NCBI GenBank assembly: GCA_036495095.1
Contig: DASXNK010000148.1
Coordinates: 1 to 64,000 of the forward strand
Source of the DNA: Candidatus Dormiibacterota bacterium
Lineage (GTDB): Bacteria > Chloroflexota > Dormibacteria > Aeolococcales > Aeolococcaceae
DNA length: 64,000 bases
Reading direction: 5' to 3'
The notes below the pieces were generated by a model. That model was given only the letters and a program-made list of their open reading frames with translations. It did not search any database and was not told the DNA's origin. Made by a program: the position numbers and the translations under genes. This document shows positions 41,455 through 51,877 of the stretch, one piece after another; position 1 is the stretch's first letter; each line of letters opens with the position of its first letter.

Positions 41455-41559
41455 ATGCTCGTCAAGCTGCTCGTGACCGTCGGCCTGGTGACGGCGGGGC
41501 TCGGCGCCGCCGTGGTTCTGCCGGACGTCAAGCGCTACCTGGCCCTGCGGACGATGTAG
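41455..41559 (+). CDS. 34-residue membrane peptide (DUF6893-like)
   Basis: The peptide has one hydrophobic helix (LLVTVGLVTAGLGAAVVL) followed by PDVKRYLALRTM. The ending Pro-Asp-x-x-Arg-Tyr-Leu-x-x-Arg-x-Met resembles that of small actinobacterial DUF6893 peptides as I remember them. The Shine-Dalgarno GGAGG sits 7 nt before the ATG. It lies 78 nt after the sigma gene and ends 1 nt from the convergent Kelch gene. Its role is unknown; a single-pass accessory peptide is the simplest reading. Confidence 0.7.
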   Translation: MLVKLLVTVGLVTAGLGAAVVLPDVKRYLALRTM

Positions 41560-41560
41560 C

Positions 41561-43152
41561 TCAGCTCCGCCGCCAGGCGGAGCCGTCCCAACCCCAGGCC
41601 TCCCGGTACGCGCCCCGTCCCAGCGATCCCCCCACCAGCACCAGCCGTCCCTCCAGGGCGGCGAGCGGGGTGGTGACGCCGAAGGCGGCCACCACCGGCG
41701 GCGCAGAGTGGTGCTCGGTCCAGGACCGGCCGTCCCACGTCCACGTCCCCCCCGCGGGCCGGCCCTCGACGTCGAGGAACTCGCTCTCGACGAGCAGGGT
41801 GCGGTTGGTCCCGGGGTCGTAGGCCATCACCGCGCTGAGCGGCTCCACCCTCACCCCGGCGGGTGGGGTGAGGCGCTGCCAGGTGGCGCCGTCCCACCGC
41901 CAGGTGGTGCCCCGGTTCCCGGGGTCGGGCTCGCCGACGGCGAGCACCCCCGCGTCGGGCGCGCTCGCCATCCAGCGCAGCGGCGGGGTGGCGGCGCCGG
42001 GGTGCGGGGCCCACGAGGAGCCGTCCCACGTCCAGGTCTCGAAGCCGGTCCCCGCCGGGGAGTCGCGCTCGATCACCAGCACCAGGGTCGCGGTGTGGAC
42101 GTCGAACTCCAGGCCGCGCGGGAGCGCGCCGGGCGGTGGGGAGGCGGCCGGGTCCTGCCGGGTCCAGGTGACCCCGTTCCAGGTCCAGGTGTCGTCGAGG
42201 CCCTGGCTCGCCGGGCCGCGGCGCTGGCCGCCGTAGAGCACCACCGTCCGCCGCGCCGGGTCGCCGGCCATCACCGCGCCGAAGCGCGGCGAGGGTGATG
42301 CCGCCGGTCGCAGCTGCCGCCAGCGCGCCGGCGTCAGCGCCCAGGTGTCGCCGAGGTCGAGGCCGGGGGTGCTCTCGGCGCTGCCGCCGAAGAGGACGAG
42401 CTCACCCCGGGTGATGTCGAAGGCGGCCGCGGCCCGCTGCCGGGCCTCGGGCGCCGGTCCGCTCATCAGCGGGCTGGGCGGCGGCGGTGGCGAGGAGCCC
42501 GGATGGCGCCAGGCCACGGCCACCACGGCGACGAGGGTCACGAGCGCGGCGGCGGCGGCGGCGGCGGCGACGGCCCGGCGACGCACCGGTGCGGAGGCGC
42601 CGGGGACGGGAAGCGGATCGTGCCCGACGGCGGCCCCCACCGCGGCGGCGGCGGCCAGCGCCGGCTCGAGGCCGGCGGCGGCGGCGGCCAGCCCCCAGCG
42701 CCCCCCGCAGCCTCCGACCACCGCCGCGGCGGGGCCGCCCCCGGCCTGTCCGGGGCGCTCGACGAGAAGCCCCACCAGGCAGCGGCCGGCGCTGCGCTCG
42801 CCGAGAAGGACGGCTGCCAGGGGATGGCCCGGAGGCAGGCGCAGGCCGGCGCGGCGGGGATGGCCGCCTGCGGTCACGGCCACCCCCTCGGCCGCGGCCA
42901 GCTCGAGGAGGTAGCGCACCTGGTCGGCGGGGCCGTCGAGCCACGCCACCCAGGCCGTCGCCGCCGGCGCCAGGTGCTCGAGAAGGCGGGGCAGCAGCGC
43001 CGCCAGGGGGGCCCCGGGCTCGGCGCCGTCCGCCTCCAGCAGCACCCAGGCGGGCGCCGGGGGCAGCCCCCGCAGACCGGGATGGCCGTCGATCCCGGTC
43101 GCCCGCGCCGCCCGGACCCGGGGCTGTGGCCGGCCGGCCGGCCCGCCCCCGG

Positions 43153-43156
<4 letters not shown>
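41561..43156 (-). CDS. Membrane-anchored Kelch-like repeat protein at the end of the liv operon
   Basis: 531 residues. The N-terminal ~190 residues are an Ala-rich soluble region with no clear family. One membrane segment (AVAAAAAAAALVTLVAVVAVAW) follows. The outer ~300 residues contain at least six Kelch-type blades, each with a W-x-W-(D/N)G-x-(S/T)W core (TWTWNGVTWTRQ, TWTWDGSSWAP, TWRWDGATWQR, TWTWDGRSWTE, AWGWDGSAWRR) and LVLFGG or VVLYGG strands. It probably folds as a beta-propeller that binds a ligand or glycan. The GTG start overlaps the livF stop, so it is made together with the transporter ATPase. Confidence 0.75.
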
Positions 43157-43913
<757 letters not shown>

Positions 43914-43917
<4 letters not shown>

Positions 43918-44708
43918 GCGGTGGTGCGCATCCGCTCGGCGGCGCCGCTGCCCAGGTAGGCCTCGACCACCCGGGGGTCGGAGCGCACCTCGGCCGGGGC
44001 TCCCTCGGCGATCCGCTCGCCGTGGTCGAGGACGACGATGCGGTCGCTGACCTCCATCACCACCCGCATGTCGTGCTCGATGAGGAAGATGGTCAGGCCG
44101 TCGTCGCGGAGCTGCGAGATCACCCCCATCAGCTCCACCTTCTCCTGCGGGTTGAGCCCGGCGGCGGGCTCGTCGAGGAGGAGCAGGCTGGGCCCGCTGG
44201 CGAGGGCCCGGGCGATCTCCAGGCGGCGCTGCAGGCCGTAGGGGAGGTTGCGCGCGTAGACGTCGGCGTACTGGTCGAGCCCGAGCCGGCGGAGCGTGGC
44301 CAGCGCCCGCTGCTCGACGGCGCGCTCCTCGCGGCGAGCCCGCGGGGTGCGCAGCATCGCGTCCCACACCCCGGCGCGCATTCGGCAGTGCTCGCCGACC
44401 ATGACGTTGTCGACCGCGGTCATGTACGCGAAGAGGCGGATGTTCTGGAAGGTGCGGGTGATGCCCAGCCGGGCGATCCGGTGCGGGGGCAGCCCGACGA
44501 TGCTCGCCCCGTTGAACCGGATGTCACCGCCGTCGACCGGGTACAGCCCGGTGATGCAGTTGAAGGCGGTGGTCTTGCCCGCCCCGTTGGGGCCGATCAT
44601 CGAGACGATCGCCTGGCGCTCCACCTCGAACGAGACCCCGTTCACCGCGAAGAGGCCGCCGAAGCGCTTGACCACCTGGTCGACCTCGAGCAGCACCGGC
44701 TCGGTCAT
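43914..44708 (-). CDS. livG: Branched-chain amino acid ABC transporter ATPase LivG
   Basis: 264 residues. Walker A is GPNGAGKTTAFNCITG, the signature region is NLPYGLQRRLEIARAL (the LivG variant of the ABC signature) and Walker B is LLLLDEPAAGLNP. The H-loop is FLIEHDMRVV. The LivG-specific insertion ITRTFQNIRLFAYMTAVDNVMVG is present. It overlaps livM and livF by 4 nt each, a tightly coupled operon. Confidence 0.95.
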
Positions 44709-46312
44709 GCCCGCCCCCGCACCGCCGCCAGCGGCTCGGACTCGACGCCCGCCTGCAGCTCCACCTTGCGCGCCCGGCTGGGGATGAGCCCGGCGGGGCG
44801 CAGCAGCATGATGCTGACCAGGATCACCCCGTAGGCGACGTAGACGTACTTGCTGTAGTCGACGCTCGAGAGGGCGGTGAAGCCGGTGGTGGTGCCGAAT
44901 GTCATCGACCACTCCTGGGCGTGGGGGAGGATCCAGAAGATGATGAAGCTGATCAGCAGGCCGCCCACGGCGGCGCCGGTGATGCTGCCGATCCCGCCCA
45001 GAACCACGGTGCTCAGCGCCGTCACCGACACCGCGAACTGGAAGTCGTCGGGCGAGACGATGCCCAGCTCGGCGCCGTAGAAGGCGCCCGCGAACCCGCT
45101 CACCGCGGCGCCGATGGCGAAGGCGAGCAGCTTGGTGCTGACGGTGTTGATTCCGGTGGCGCTGGCCGCCACCTCGTCCTCGCGGATCGCCACCCAGGCC
45201 CGGCCGATGCGTGATCGCTCCAGGTTGCGCAGCACCACGATGATCACGGCGATGAGCACCAGCAGCGCGTAGTAGTAGGGACGCGGATCGATGCCGAAGT
45301 CGTGGCCGAACAGGCTGGGATGGTGGATCCCGGTGATGCCGTTGGGGCCGCCGGTCTGGCCCAGGAAGTTGTTGTTGACGGCGTCGGGGATGATCTCGCC
45401 GAAGCCGAGAGTGACGATGGCCAGGTAGTCGCCGCGCAGTCGCAGCGTGGGCGCGCCCAGCAGGGCGCCGGCGAGCGCCGCCACCGCCGCGCCGATGAAG
45501 AGGATCACCCAGAAGGGGTAGGGCCAGAACGGGAGGTGGAGCACGTCGCCGTGGCGCGAGGAGTTGAGCGAGGCGCAGGTGTAGGCGCCGATGGCGAAGA
45601 AGGCGGCGTAGCCGAGGTCGAGCAGCCCGGCGAACCCGACCACCACGTTGAGGCCGAGGGCGAGCAGGGTGTAGATCGCCGCCGCCCCCGCCGCCCAGCT
45701 GATGAACTCGGTCGACTGCCTGAAGATCAGCGGCACCAGCGCCCCGATCACCAGGGTGACGGCGGCGAGGGTCAGGCCGCTGCGGGCGAAGATCGGCCGG
45801 CGGAAGCCGTAGGCGAGGCAGCAGAGCGCGAACCCGGTCAGGGTCAGCCACACCGCGTTGTCGGTGAGGGCGAGGGGGCTGAGCTCGCCGAAGAGCGCCT
45901 CCTCGCGGCGCCGGGCGATCAGGTACCAGATCGCGACGGTGCAGACCATCCCCGCCGCGGCGAGGATGGCGCGCTGCCGGGCCCAGCGGTAGGCGCGGCC
46001 CCGTCCCAGCCGCAGGCACACGGCGTCGTGGACGGCGCCGGCGAGCAGCCCCAGCAGCGACAGCCCCATCAGGTAGACGAGCAGGCTGCCGATCCCCCGA
46101 GGCGGTGAGGCGACCGCGTCCATGGGGCTGGCGCCGATGCCGTTGGCGGTGGGCTCGACGAACCAGGGGAGCAGCCAGCCGGCGACGAGCATGACCAGGC
46201 CGCTGATCACCAGCAGCCAGTACACCGAGGAGGACTCCTGCTCGCGGGTCTCGGCGGCGGTGGTGGGGAGGTCGACGTCGACGGCGGCGCGGCCGGCCAC
46301 CTGCTCAGGCAC
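44705..46312 (-). CDS. livM: Branched-chain amino acid ABC transporter permease LivM, extended
   Basis: 535 residues, clearly longer than the usual ~300-400. The permease core begins near residue 200 (LGLNVVVGFAGLLDLGYAAFFAIGAY) and includes the coupling loop IGRAWVAIREDEVAASATGI that contacts the ATPase. GSITGAAVGGLLI comes near the end. The extra N-terminal ~190 residues contain about four additional hydrophobic segments. The GTG start overlaps the livH stop by 8 nt. Family membership is secure; the extension's role is not known to me. Confidence 0.93.
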   Translation of the reverse strand: MPEQVAGRAAVDVDLPTTAAETREQESSSVYWLLVISGLVMLVAGWLLPWFVEPTANGIGASPMDAVASPPRGIGSLLVYLMGLSLLGLLAGAVHDAVCLRLGRGRAYRWARQRAILAAAGMVCTVAIWYLIARRREEALFGELSPLALTDNAVWLTLTGFALCCLAYGFRRPIFARSGLTLAAVTLVIGALVPLIFRQSTEFISWAAGAAAIYTLLALGLNVVVGFAGLLDLGYAAFFAIGAYTCASLNSSRHGDVLHLPFWPYPFWVILFIGAAVAALAGALLGAPTLRLRGDYLAIVTLGFGEIIPDAVNNNFLGQTGGPNGITGIHHPSLFGHDFGIDPRPYYYALLVLIAVIIVVLRNLERSRIGRAWVAIREDEVAASATGINTVSTKLLAFAIGAAVSGFAGAFYGAELGIVSPDDFQFAVSVTALSTVVLGGIGSITGAAVGGLLISFIIFWILPHAQEWSMTFGTTTGFTALSSVDYSKYVYVAYGVILVSIMLLRPAGLIPSRARKVELQAGVESEPLAAVRGRA

Positions 46313-47423
46313 GGTCGGGCACCCGCATGCCGAGCAGCCCCACGGGGCGGAAGGTGAGCACCACGATGAGCATCGTGAAGACGATCGAGTTGCTCCACTG
46401 GCCGGAGGTGATCTGTCCGCCGAAGACGTAGATCAGGCCGATGAGGAAGCCGCCCAGGCCGGCGCCGACGATGTTGCCGATGCCGCCGAGAACCGCGGCG
46501 GTGAAGGCGATGATGCCGAAGCCGAAGCCGAGGTTCCAGACCACCGAGTCGAAGAAGATGCTGTAGATCAGCCCGCCCGCGGCGGCCAGCGCCGAGCCGA
46601 TGAAGAAGGTGGCGGCGATGGTGCGGTTGATGTTGACGCCGCTGAGCAGGGCGGCGTCGCGGTCCTGGGCGGTGGCGCGCATCGCCTTGCCCAGGCGGGT
46701 GGCGCGGATGAACGCCTGCAGGACGAACATCATCAGCAGCGCCATCCCCACCACGAAGAGGTCGGCCCAGTGCACGTCGACGCCGCCGGCGGTGAAGGCG
46801 ATGCCGTGGATCCAGCCGTCCTTGTCGGTGCGCACGTTGCTGCTTCCCTGGGTGACCAGCATCGACCCCTCGAGGATGAACGAGACCCCGACCGCGGTGA
46901 TCAGCGGTGCCAGGCGGGGCGCGTCGCGGAGCCGCCGGTAGGCGACCCGCTCGATCAGCACCCCGGTGATGCCGGTTGCGGCCATGGTGAGGGGGAAGAG
47001 GATCAGCAGGACCACGGCCAGCCCCAGCGGGCCGCGGGTCGCCAGCGAGCCGAGGCTGACGCCCCACAGGCTCATGCCGATCCAGCTGAGCCCGCGCCCG
47101 ATCTCCTTGCCGTACACCGCGCTGAGGGTGAAGACGTCGCCGTGGGCGAAGTTGATCAGCTCGATGATCCCGTAGACCATGGTGTAGCCGACCGCGATCA
47201 GGGCGAAGATCGCGCCCTTGGTGATCCCGTTCACCAGCTGCGAGCCCGCCACCGAGACGCCGCTGCGCACCGCGACGTCGATGATCATCAGCACCAGGGC
47301 GCCGATCAGCACGATCGGGAACGCCTGGCTGCTCATCTCGGCGAGGCGGCCGCCGCGGATCAGAGACCGCCGGCGGGCGAGCGGCAACGCCCCCCGCACC
47401 TCTCCCGGACTGTCCACCGTCAT
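46305..47423 (-). CDS. livH: Branched-chain amino acid ABC transporter permease LivH
   Basis: 372 residues from ATG 47423. About eight membrane helices; GITKGAIFALIAVGYTMVYGIIELINFAHGD is the LivH hallmark, and LGKAMRATAQDRDAALLSGVNI is the ATPase-coupling loop. The first ~60 residues add one more hydrophobic segment (FPIVLIGALVLMIIDVAV). It pairs with LivM as the membrane channel. It sits 96 nt after livJ, with a hairpin in between. Confidence 0.95.
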   Translation of the reverse strand: MTVDSPGEVRGALPLARRRSLIRGGRLAEMSSQAFPIVLIGALVLMIIDVAVRSGVSVAGSQLVNGITKGAIFALIAVGYTMVYGIIELINFAHGDVFTLSAVYGKEIGRGLSWIGMSLWGVSLGSLATRGPLGLAVVLLILFPLTMAATGITGVLIERVAYRRLRDAPRLAPLITAVGVSFILEGSMLVTQGSSNVRTDKDGWIHGIAFTAGGVDVHWADLFVVGMALLMMFVLQAFIRATRLGKAMRATAQDRDAALLSGVNINRTIAATFFIGSALAAAGGLIYSIFFDSVVWNLGFGFGIIAFTAAVLGGIGNIVGAGLGGFLIGLIYVFGGQITSGQWSNSIVFTMLIVVLTFRPVGLLGMRVPDRA

Positions 47424-47464
47424 CCTCCCGGCGCGCCCCCCTCGCCCGGGCTGCCACAAAGCCG

Positions 47465-47499
47465 GGCGGGGAGAGCGGGGCCAATCCCGCTCTCCCGCC
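47465..47499 (-). terminator. Hairpin between livJ and livH
   Basis: A 14-bp stem with one bulged G (47465-47479 with 47486-47499) and a 6-nt loop separates the binding-protein gene from the permease genes; CTTTGT follows on the minus strand. Such hairpins often let the abundant binding protein be made in excess by partial termination or mRNA protection. Confidence 0.55.
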
Positions 47500-47519
47500 G
47501 GTGCATCAGCGTACCGCCC

Positions 47520-48809
47520 TCAGCTCGCAGAGGGGGAGACGGTCTCCCGGCCCACCCACTTGCCGCCGGTGGCCTTGTACACGCTGAACTGGTGATTGAG
47601 GGTGTCCCCGTTGGCGTCGAACCTGGTCTCCCCGATGGTGCCCTTGTAGTCGATGCCCTGGATCTTCGCGATCACGCTGGTGCGGAAGGCGGCGGGATCG
47701 GCGGGGATCTTTGCGCCGTTGCCGACGAGGACGTCGTGAATCGCCTGGAGCAGGATGTTCATGCAGTCGTACCCGTAGGTCGAGTAGGCGACGACGTCCT
47801 GTCCGTAGCGCTGCTTGTACTGGGTGATGAACTGCTGAGCGCTGGCCAGCTTGGTGGTGTCGGGCGCGCTCGACGCCTGGGCGCCGTCACCCTGGGCGCC
47901 GGAGTCCACGAAGAACTGCGGATCGACGGTGCCGTCACCGCTCAGGAACTGGGCGGTGAGGCCGGCGTCGGCCATCTGCTTCTTGAGGATGCCCGAGCCG
48001 TTGGAGGCGACCCCGCCGAAGAAGACGGAGTCCGCGCCCAGGCCCTGCGCCTCGGTGATCTGGGCCCGGAAGTCCTTGGTGTCACCGGGCAGCGACACCC
48101 GCTTGACCACGGTGCCGCCGAGCTTGGTGAAGTCCTGGTCGAAGTAGTTGGAGAGGTCCTTGCCGTAGGTCTCCTGGTCGTCGATGTCATAGACCTTCTT
48201 GAGGTTCAGCTCCTTGGAGGCGACCTGCGCCATCACCTGGGCCTGGACCACGTCGTTCGAGATCACCCGGAAGTAGGTGGTCTTCCCGGTCGGCTTCAGC
48301 GACGCGGTGTCGATGTCCGGGTCGGTGCCGGCGATGGTCAGCCCGGGGTCGGTGTTCGACGGGCTGATCTGGGCCACGCCGGCCTTGTTGGTGATCGGCA
48401 GCTCGGCGACGGCGACGCTCGAGTTGAAGGGCCCGACGATGCCCACCACCGCCTGGTTGGCGACCAGCGCGGTCACGTTCTGGGCGCCCTGCTGGGGGTC
48501 GTGCTTGCCCTTCGCCACCGAGGAGTCGTCCTTGGCGATGTAGTTGATGGTGCAGCCGCCGAGCAGCTTGGCGGCGTTGGCCTGGTCGACGGCGAGCTTG
48601 GCGCCCTTCTCGGTGCCACCGCCGATCGAGGCGTCGCCGCCGCTGGTGGGCAGGTCGCTGGCGACCGTCACCTGACCCACGCACGCGCTGAGCGGCCCGC
48701 TGCCGCCGTTGCCGCCACCGCCGCCGGTGGTGGAGGTCCCGCAGGCGGCGAGCGCGGCGAGGGAGACGATGCCGAGTGCCGGCAGGACTCGGGCCGTGAT
48801 GCGTTCCAT
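47520..48809 (-). CDS. livJ: Amino-acid ABC transporter substrate-binding lipoprotein LivJ
   Basis: 429 residues. The lipobox LAALAACGTS marks a lipid-anchored extracytoplasmic protein, followed by a Gly/Ser linker. The periplasmic-binding fold (Leu/Ile/Val type I) has ASDLPTSGGDASIGGG, NQAVVGIVGPFNSSVA and ISPSNTDPGL near the binding cleft, then KKVYDIDDQETYGKDL and SVFFGGVASN in the second lobe. The ligand could be branched-chain or other amino acids. GGAGAT precedes the ATG by 2-3 nt. It heads the minus-strand liv operon. Confidence 0.95.
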   Translation of the reverse strand: MERITARVLPALGIVSLAALAACGTSTTGGGGGNGGSGPLSACVGQVTVASDLPTSGGDASIGGGTEKGAKLAVDQANAAKLLGGCTINYIAKDDSSVAKGKHDPQQGAQNVTALVANQAVVGIVGPFNSSVAVAELPITNKAGVAQISPSNTDPGLTIAGTDPDIDTASLKPTGKTTYFRVISNDVVQAQVMAQVASKELNLKKVYDIDDQETYGKDLSNYFDQDFTKLGGTVVKRVSLPGDTKDFRAQITEAQGLGADSVFFGGVASNGSGILKKQMADAGLTAQFLSGDGTVDPQFFVDSGAQGDGAQASSAPDTTKLASAQQFITQYKQRYGQDVVAYSTYGYDCMNILLQAIHDVLVGNGAKIPADPAAFRTSVIAKIQGIDYKGTIGETRFDANGDTLNHQFSVYKATGGKWVGRETVSPSAS

Positions 48810-48902
48810 CGGATCTCCTCTGACCGGCCGGCGGCCCGCGTCTGGTCGCGCCGGCAACTCTGCTGATGCGTGACGTTTCCGTAAGCCTGGCACGCCAACC
48901 CT

Positions 48903-48932
48903 GGGATACGCGCCGGGAAGGGGGAATGTCAA
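48903..48932 (-). promoter_or_regulatory. Promoter of the liv operon
   Basis: A perfect -35 TTGACA (48932-48927, minus strand) is followed after 18 nt by TATCCC, in an AT-rich patch between the divergent liv operon and aminotransferase run. Transcription would give a leader of about 90 nt for livJ. Confidence 0.5.
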
Positions 48933-49050
48933 TCAACTGATGGGTGATATTTCAGCATCGGCCGATCTGGTCCCCGGTTCGGGCGGTACTCTCAGGGCGG
49001 GGCCGGGCCGTGCCCCTGCCCCACCGGCCGCGGCCCTTCGGAGATCACCT

Positions 49051-50358
49051 GTGACCCAGATCGAGCAGCCCGGGCCGGGCCTGGCGGCGCGGTGGCGCGA
49101 GCGCGACGCCGCCCATGTCGCCACCTGCTACAGCCGCTACAGCGACCTGGTGGTCGAGCGCGCCCAGGGCGCCCACCTCCACACCGTCGACGGCCGCGAC
49201 GTCCTCGACTTCGGGTGCGGCATCGGGGTCACCAACCTGGGGCACGGCCATCCCGCGGTCCAGGCCGCGGTCCACGCCCAGGTCGACCGCGTCCTCCACA
49301 CCTCGGTCACCGCACACACACTCCCGATGATCGAGGCGGCGGAGGAGATCGCCGCGGTGGCCCCGGGCGGCCTCGAGTCGGTCTTCCTCTGCAACAGCGG
49401 CGCCGAGGCGGTGGAGGCGGCGATCAAGCTGGCCCGCAAGGCGACCCGCCGCAGCGACGTGATCGCGTTCCTCGGGGCCTTCCACGGCCGCACCTACGGG
49501 GCGCTCAGCCTCACCGCCTCGAAGGCCAAGTACCACGCCGGGATGGGCCCGCTGCTCCCCGGCGTCCACCACGTCCCCTATCCCGGCGAGGGTGAGGGCG
49601 AGAGCGCGGTGGCCGAGATCGAGCGCCTCCTCGCCACCACCGTCGACCCTGGCGACGTCGCCGCCGTGGTGGTCGAGCCGGTGCTCGGCGAGGGCGGCTA
49701 CGTGGTGCCCCCGGACGGCTTCCTGCCCGGCCTGCGGCGGCTCTGCGATCGCCACGGCATCCTGCTCGTCGCCGACGAGGTGCAGACCGGCTTCGCTCGG
49801 ACCGGCCGGTTCTTCGCGGTCGAGCACACCGGCACCCAGCCGGACATCATGTGCCTGGCCAAGGGGCTGGGCAACGGCATGCCGGTGGCGGCCATGGTGG
49901 CCACCCGCGAGGTGATGAGCGCCTGGCACCCCGGCGACCACGGAACCACCTACGGTGGCAACCCGGTGGCCTGCTCCGCCGCGGTGGCGGTGATCCGGAC
50001 GATCCGCTCGGAGGGCCTGGTGGAGCGCTCGGCGCGGCTCGGCGACGCCGTGCTGGAGCGGGCCCGGGGGTGGCCGGCGATCGCCCCGCGCCTCTCCGAC
50101 GTCCGCGGCCTGGGGCTGATGATCGGCCTGGAGTTCACCACCGCGGAGGGCGCCCCCGATCCGGAGCTGGTCGCCCGGATCCGCGAGGAGTCGCTGCGCC
50201 ATGGCCTGCTGCTGCTCAGCTGCGGCAGCGACGACAACGTCATCCGGCTGATCCCGCCGCTCACCATCCCGGAGGCGGAGCTCGACCAGGGCCTGGAGAT
50301 CCTCGAGCTGGCGCTCGGGTCCTGCGCAGGGGGGAACGGGGGAGTCCCCGGACGATGA
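49051..50358 (+). CDS. Class III aminotransferase (4-aminobutyrate type)
   Basis: 435 residues, PLP fold type I. FGCGIGVTNLGHGHPAV, NSGAEAVEAAIKLARKAT, AFHGRTYGALSLTAS, ADEVQTGFARTG and the Schiff-base Lys in CLAKGLGNGMPVAA identify the omega-amino-acid:pyruvate/GABA aminotransferase group. It would convert GABA or a related omega-amine to a semialdehyde. Start GTG 49051 has GGAGAT 8 nt upstream; an ATG at 48940 would add an unconserved 37 residues. Followed by an aldehyde dehydrogenase with an ATGA overlap. Confidence 0.92.
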   Translation: MTQIEQPGPGLAARWRERDAAHVATCYSRYSDLVVERAQGAHLHTVDGRDVLDFGCGIGVTNLGHGHPAVQAAVHAQVDRVLHTSVTAHTLPMIEAAEEIAAVAPGGLESVFLCNSGAEAVEAAIKLARKATRRSDVIAFLGAFHGRTYGALSLTASKAKYHAGMGPLLPGVHHVPYPGEGEGESAVAEIERLLATTVDPGDVAAVVVEPVLGEGGYVVPPDGFLPGLRRLCDRHGILLVADEVQTGFARTGRFFAVEHTGTQPDIMCLAKGLGNGMPVAAMVATREVMSAWHPGDHGTTYGGNPVACSAAVAVIRTIRSEGLVERSARLGDAVLERARGWPAIAPRLSDVRGLGLMIGLEFTTAEGAPDPELVARIREESLRHGLLLLSCGSDDNVIRLIPPLTIPEAELDQGLEILELALGSCAGGNGGVPGR

Positions 50359-51848
50359 CCCCCGCCGCGGAGCGGTTCGGCAACCACATCGGCGGCGGCT
50401 CCGTCGAGGCCGCCGGCGACGAGGTGTTCGAGTCGCTGAACCCCGCCCGCCGCGACGAGGTGATCGGCGTCTTCCCCCGCAGCGGCGCCGCCGAGGTCGA
50501 CGCCGCGGTGGCGGCGGCGGCGGCGGCGCAGGCCGCCTGGAGGGCGACGCCCTGGCCCGCCCGCGGCGAGATCATCCTGCGCGCCGGGCTGCTCCTCGAG
50601 GCGCGGAAGGAGGAGATGGCGCGGCTGATGACCCGCGAGATGGGCAAGGTGCTGGTCGAGGCCCGCGGCGACGTCCAGGAGGGCGTCGACATGGCCAAGT
50701 TCATCGCCGGCGAGGCCCGGCGTCCCTTCGGCCAGACCGTGCCCAGCGAGCTGCGCGACAAGTGGGCGATGACGATGCGCCAGCCGCTCGGCGTGGTCGC
50801 GATCATCACTCCCTGGAACTTCCCCGTGGCCATCCCCACCTGGAAGCTCTTCCCCGCGCTGCTGGCGGGGAACACGGCGGTGTTCAAGCCCGCCGAGGAC
50901 ACCCCGCTCTGCGCCCTGCGGCTGGTCGAGATCCTCGAGGAGGCCGGAGTTCCTGCCGGAGTCGTCAACATCGTGTTCGGCCTGGGCCCCGAGGCCGGCG
51001 AGGCGCTGGTGCGCCACCCCGGGATCGCCGCGGTCTCGTTCACCGGCAGCGTCCCCACCGGCCGCCACATCGCCGAGGTCTGCGGCGGGATGCTGAAGCG
51101 CTGCTCGCTCGAGCTCGGCGGCAAGAACGCCATCGTGGTCATGGACGACGCCGACGTCGAGCTCGCCGTCGACGGCGCCCTCTGGGGCGCATTCGGCACC
51201 AGCGGCCAGCGCTGCACCGCCTCCTCGCGGCTGATCGTCCACCGCCGCCGCCTCGCCGACTTCACCGACGCGCTGGTCGGCCGCGCCTCCCGCCTGCGCC
51301 TCGGCGACGGCCTGGTCGAGGGCGTCGACGTCGGCCCGGTCATCAACCCGAGCCAGCTCGCGCGCATCCACGGCTACACCGAGGTCGGGCTCAGCGAGGG
51401 CGCGCAGCTGCTGCTCGGCGGCGAGGTGGCCCGCGAGGACGAGCTCGCCCGCGGCTGCTTCTACCGCCCCACGGTGTTCGCCGGCGTCGCCCCCGGGATG
51501 CGCATCGCCCAGGAGGAGATCTTCGGCCCCACCACCGCGGTGATCCCGGTGGACTCGCTCGACCAGGCCCTGGAGGTCGCCAACGGCACCGGCTACGGGC
51601 TCAGCCTCTCGCTCTACACCACCGACCTCCGGACCGGCTTCCGGGCGATCAACGAGCTCGAGGCCGGCATCGTGTACGTCAACGCACCGACCATCGGCGC
51701 CGAGATCCAGCTCCCCTTCGGGGGGATCAAGAACACCGGCAACGGCCACCGCGAGGCCGGCACGGTGGCGCTCGATCAGTTCAGCGAGTGGAAGAGCATC
51801 TACGTCGACTACAGCGGCAGGCTGCAGCGGGCGCAGATCGACACGTAG
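50355..51848 (+). CDS. NAD(P)-dependent aldehyde dehydrogenase
   Basis: 497 residues. TPWNFPVAIPTWKLFPALLAGNT (cofactor and oxyanion Asn), the catalytic Glu in LELGGKNA and the nucleophile Cys in TSGQRCTASS are present, and EEIFGPTTAVIPV follows. It oxidises an aldehyde to an acid; following the aminotransferase, a semialdehyde product is the natural substrate. It resembles the aminoadipate/succinate semialdehyde branch (ALDH7-like), but specificity is not readable. Coupled to the upstream gene by a 4-nt overlap. Confidence 0.93.
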   Translation: MTPAAERFGNHIGGGSVEAAGDEVFESLNPARRDEVIGVFPRSGAAEVDAAVAAAAAAQAAWRATPWPARGEIILRAGLLLEARKEEMARLMTREMGKVLVEARGDVQEGVDMAKFIAGEARRPFGQTVPSELRDKWAMTMRQPLGVVAIITPWNFPVAIPTWKLFPALLAGNTAVFKPAEDTPLCALRLVEILEEAGVPAGVVNIVFGLGPEAGEALVRHPGIAAVSFTGSVPTGRHIAEVCGGMLKRCSLELGGKNAIVVMDDADVELAVDGALWGAFGTSGQRCTASSRLIVHRRRLADFTDALVGRASRLRLGDGLVEGVDVGPVINPSQLARIHGYTEVGLSEGAQLLLGGEVAREDELARGCFYRPTVFAGVAPGMRIAQEEIFGPTTAVIPVDSLDQALEVANGTGYGLSLSLYTTDLRTGFRAINELEAGIVYVNAPTIGAEIQLPFGGIKNTGNGHREAGTVALDQFSEWKSIYVDYSGRLQRAQIDT

Positions 51849-51877
51849 GGGTTCGCCTGGCCCCACAATGCCGCGCT

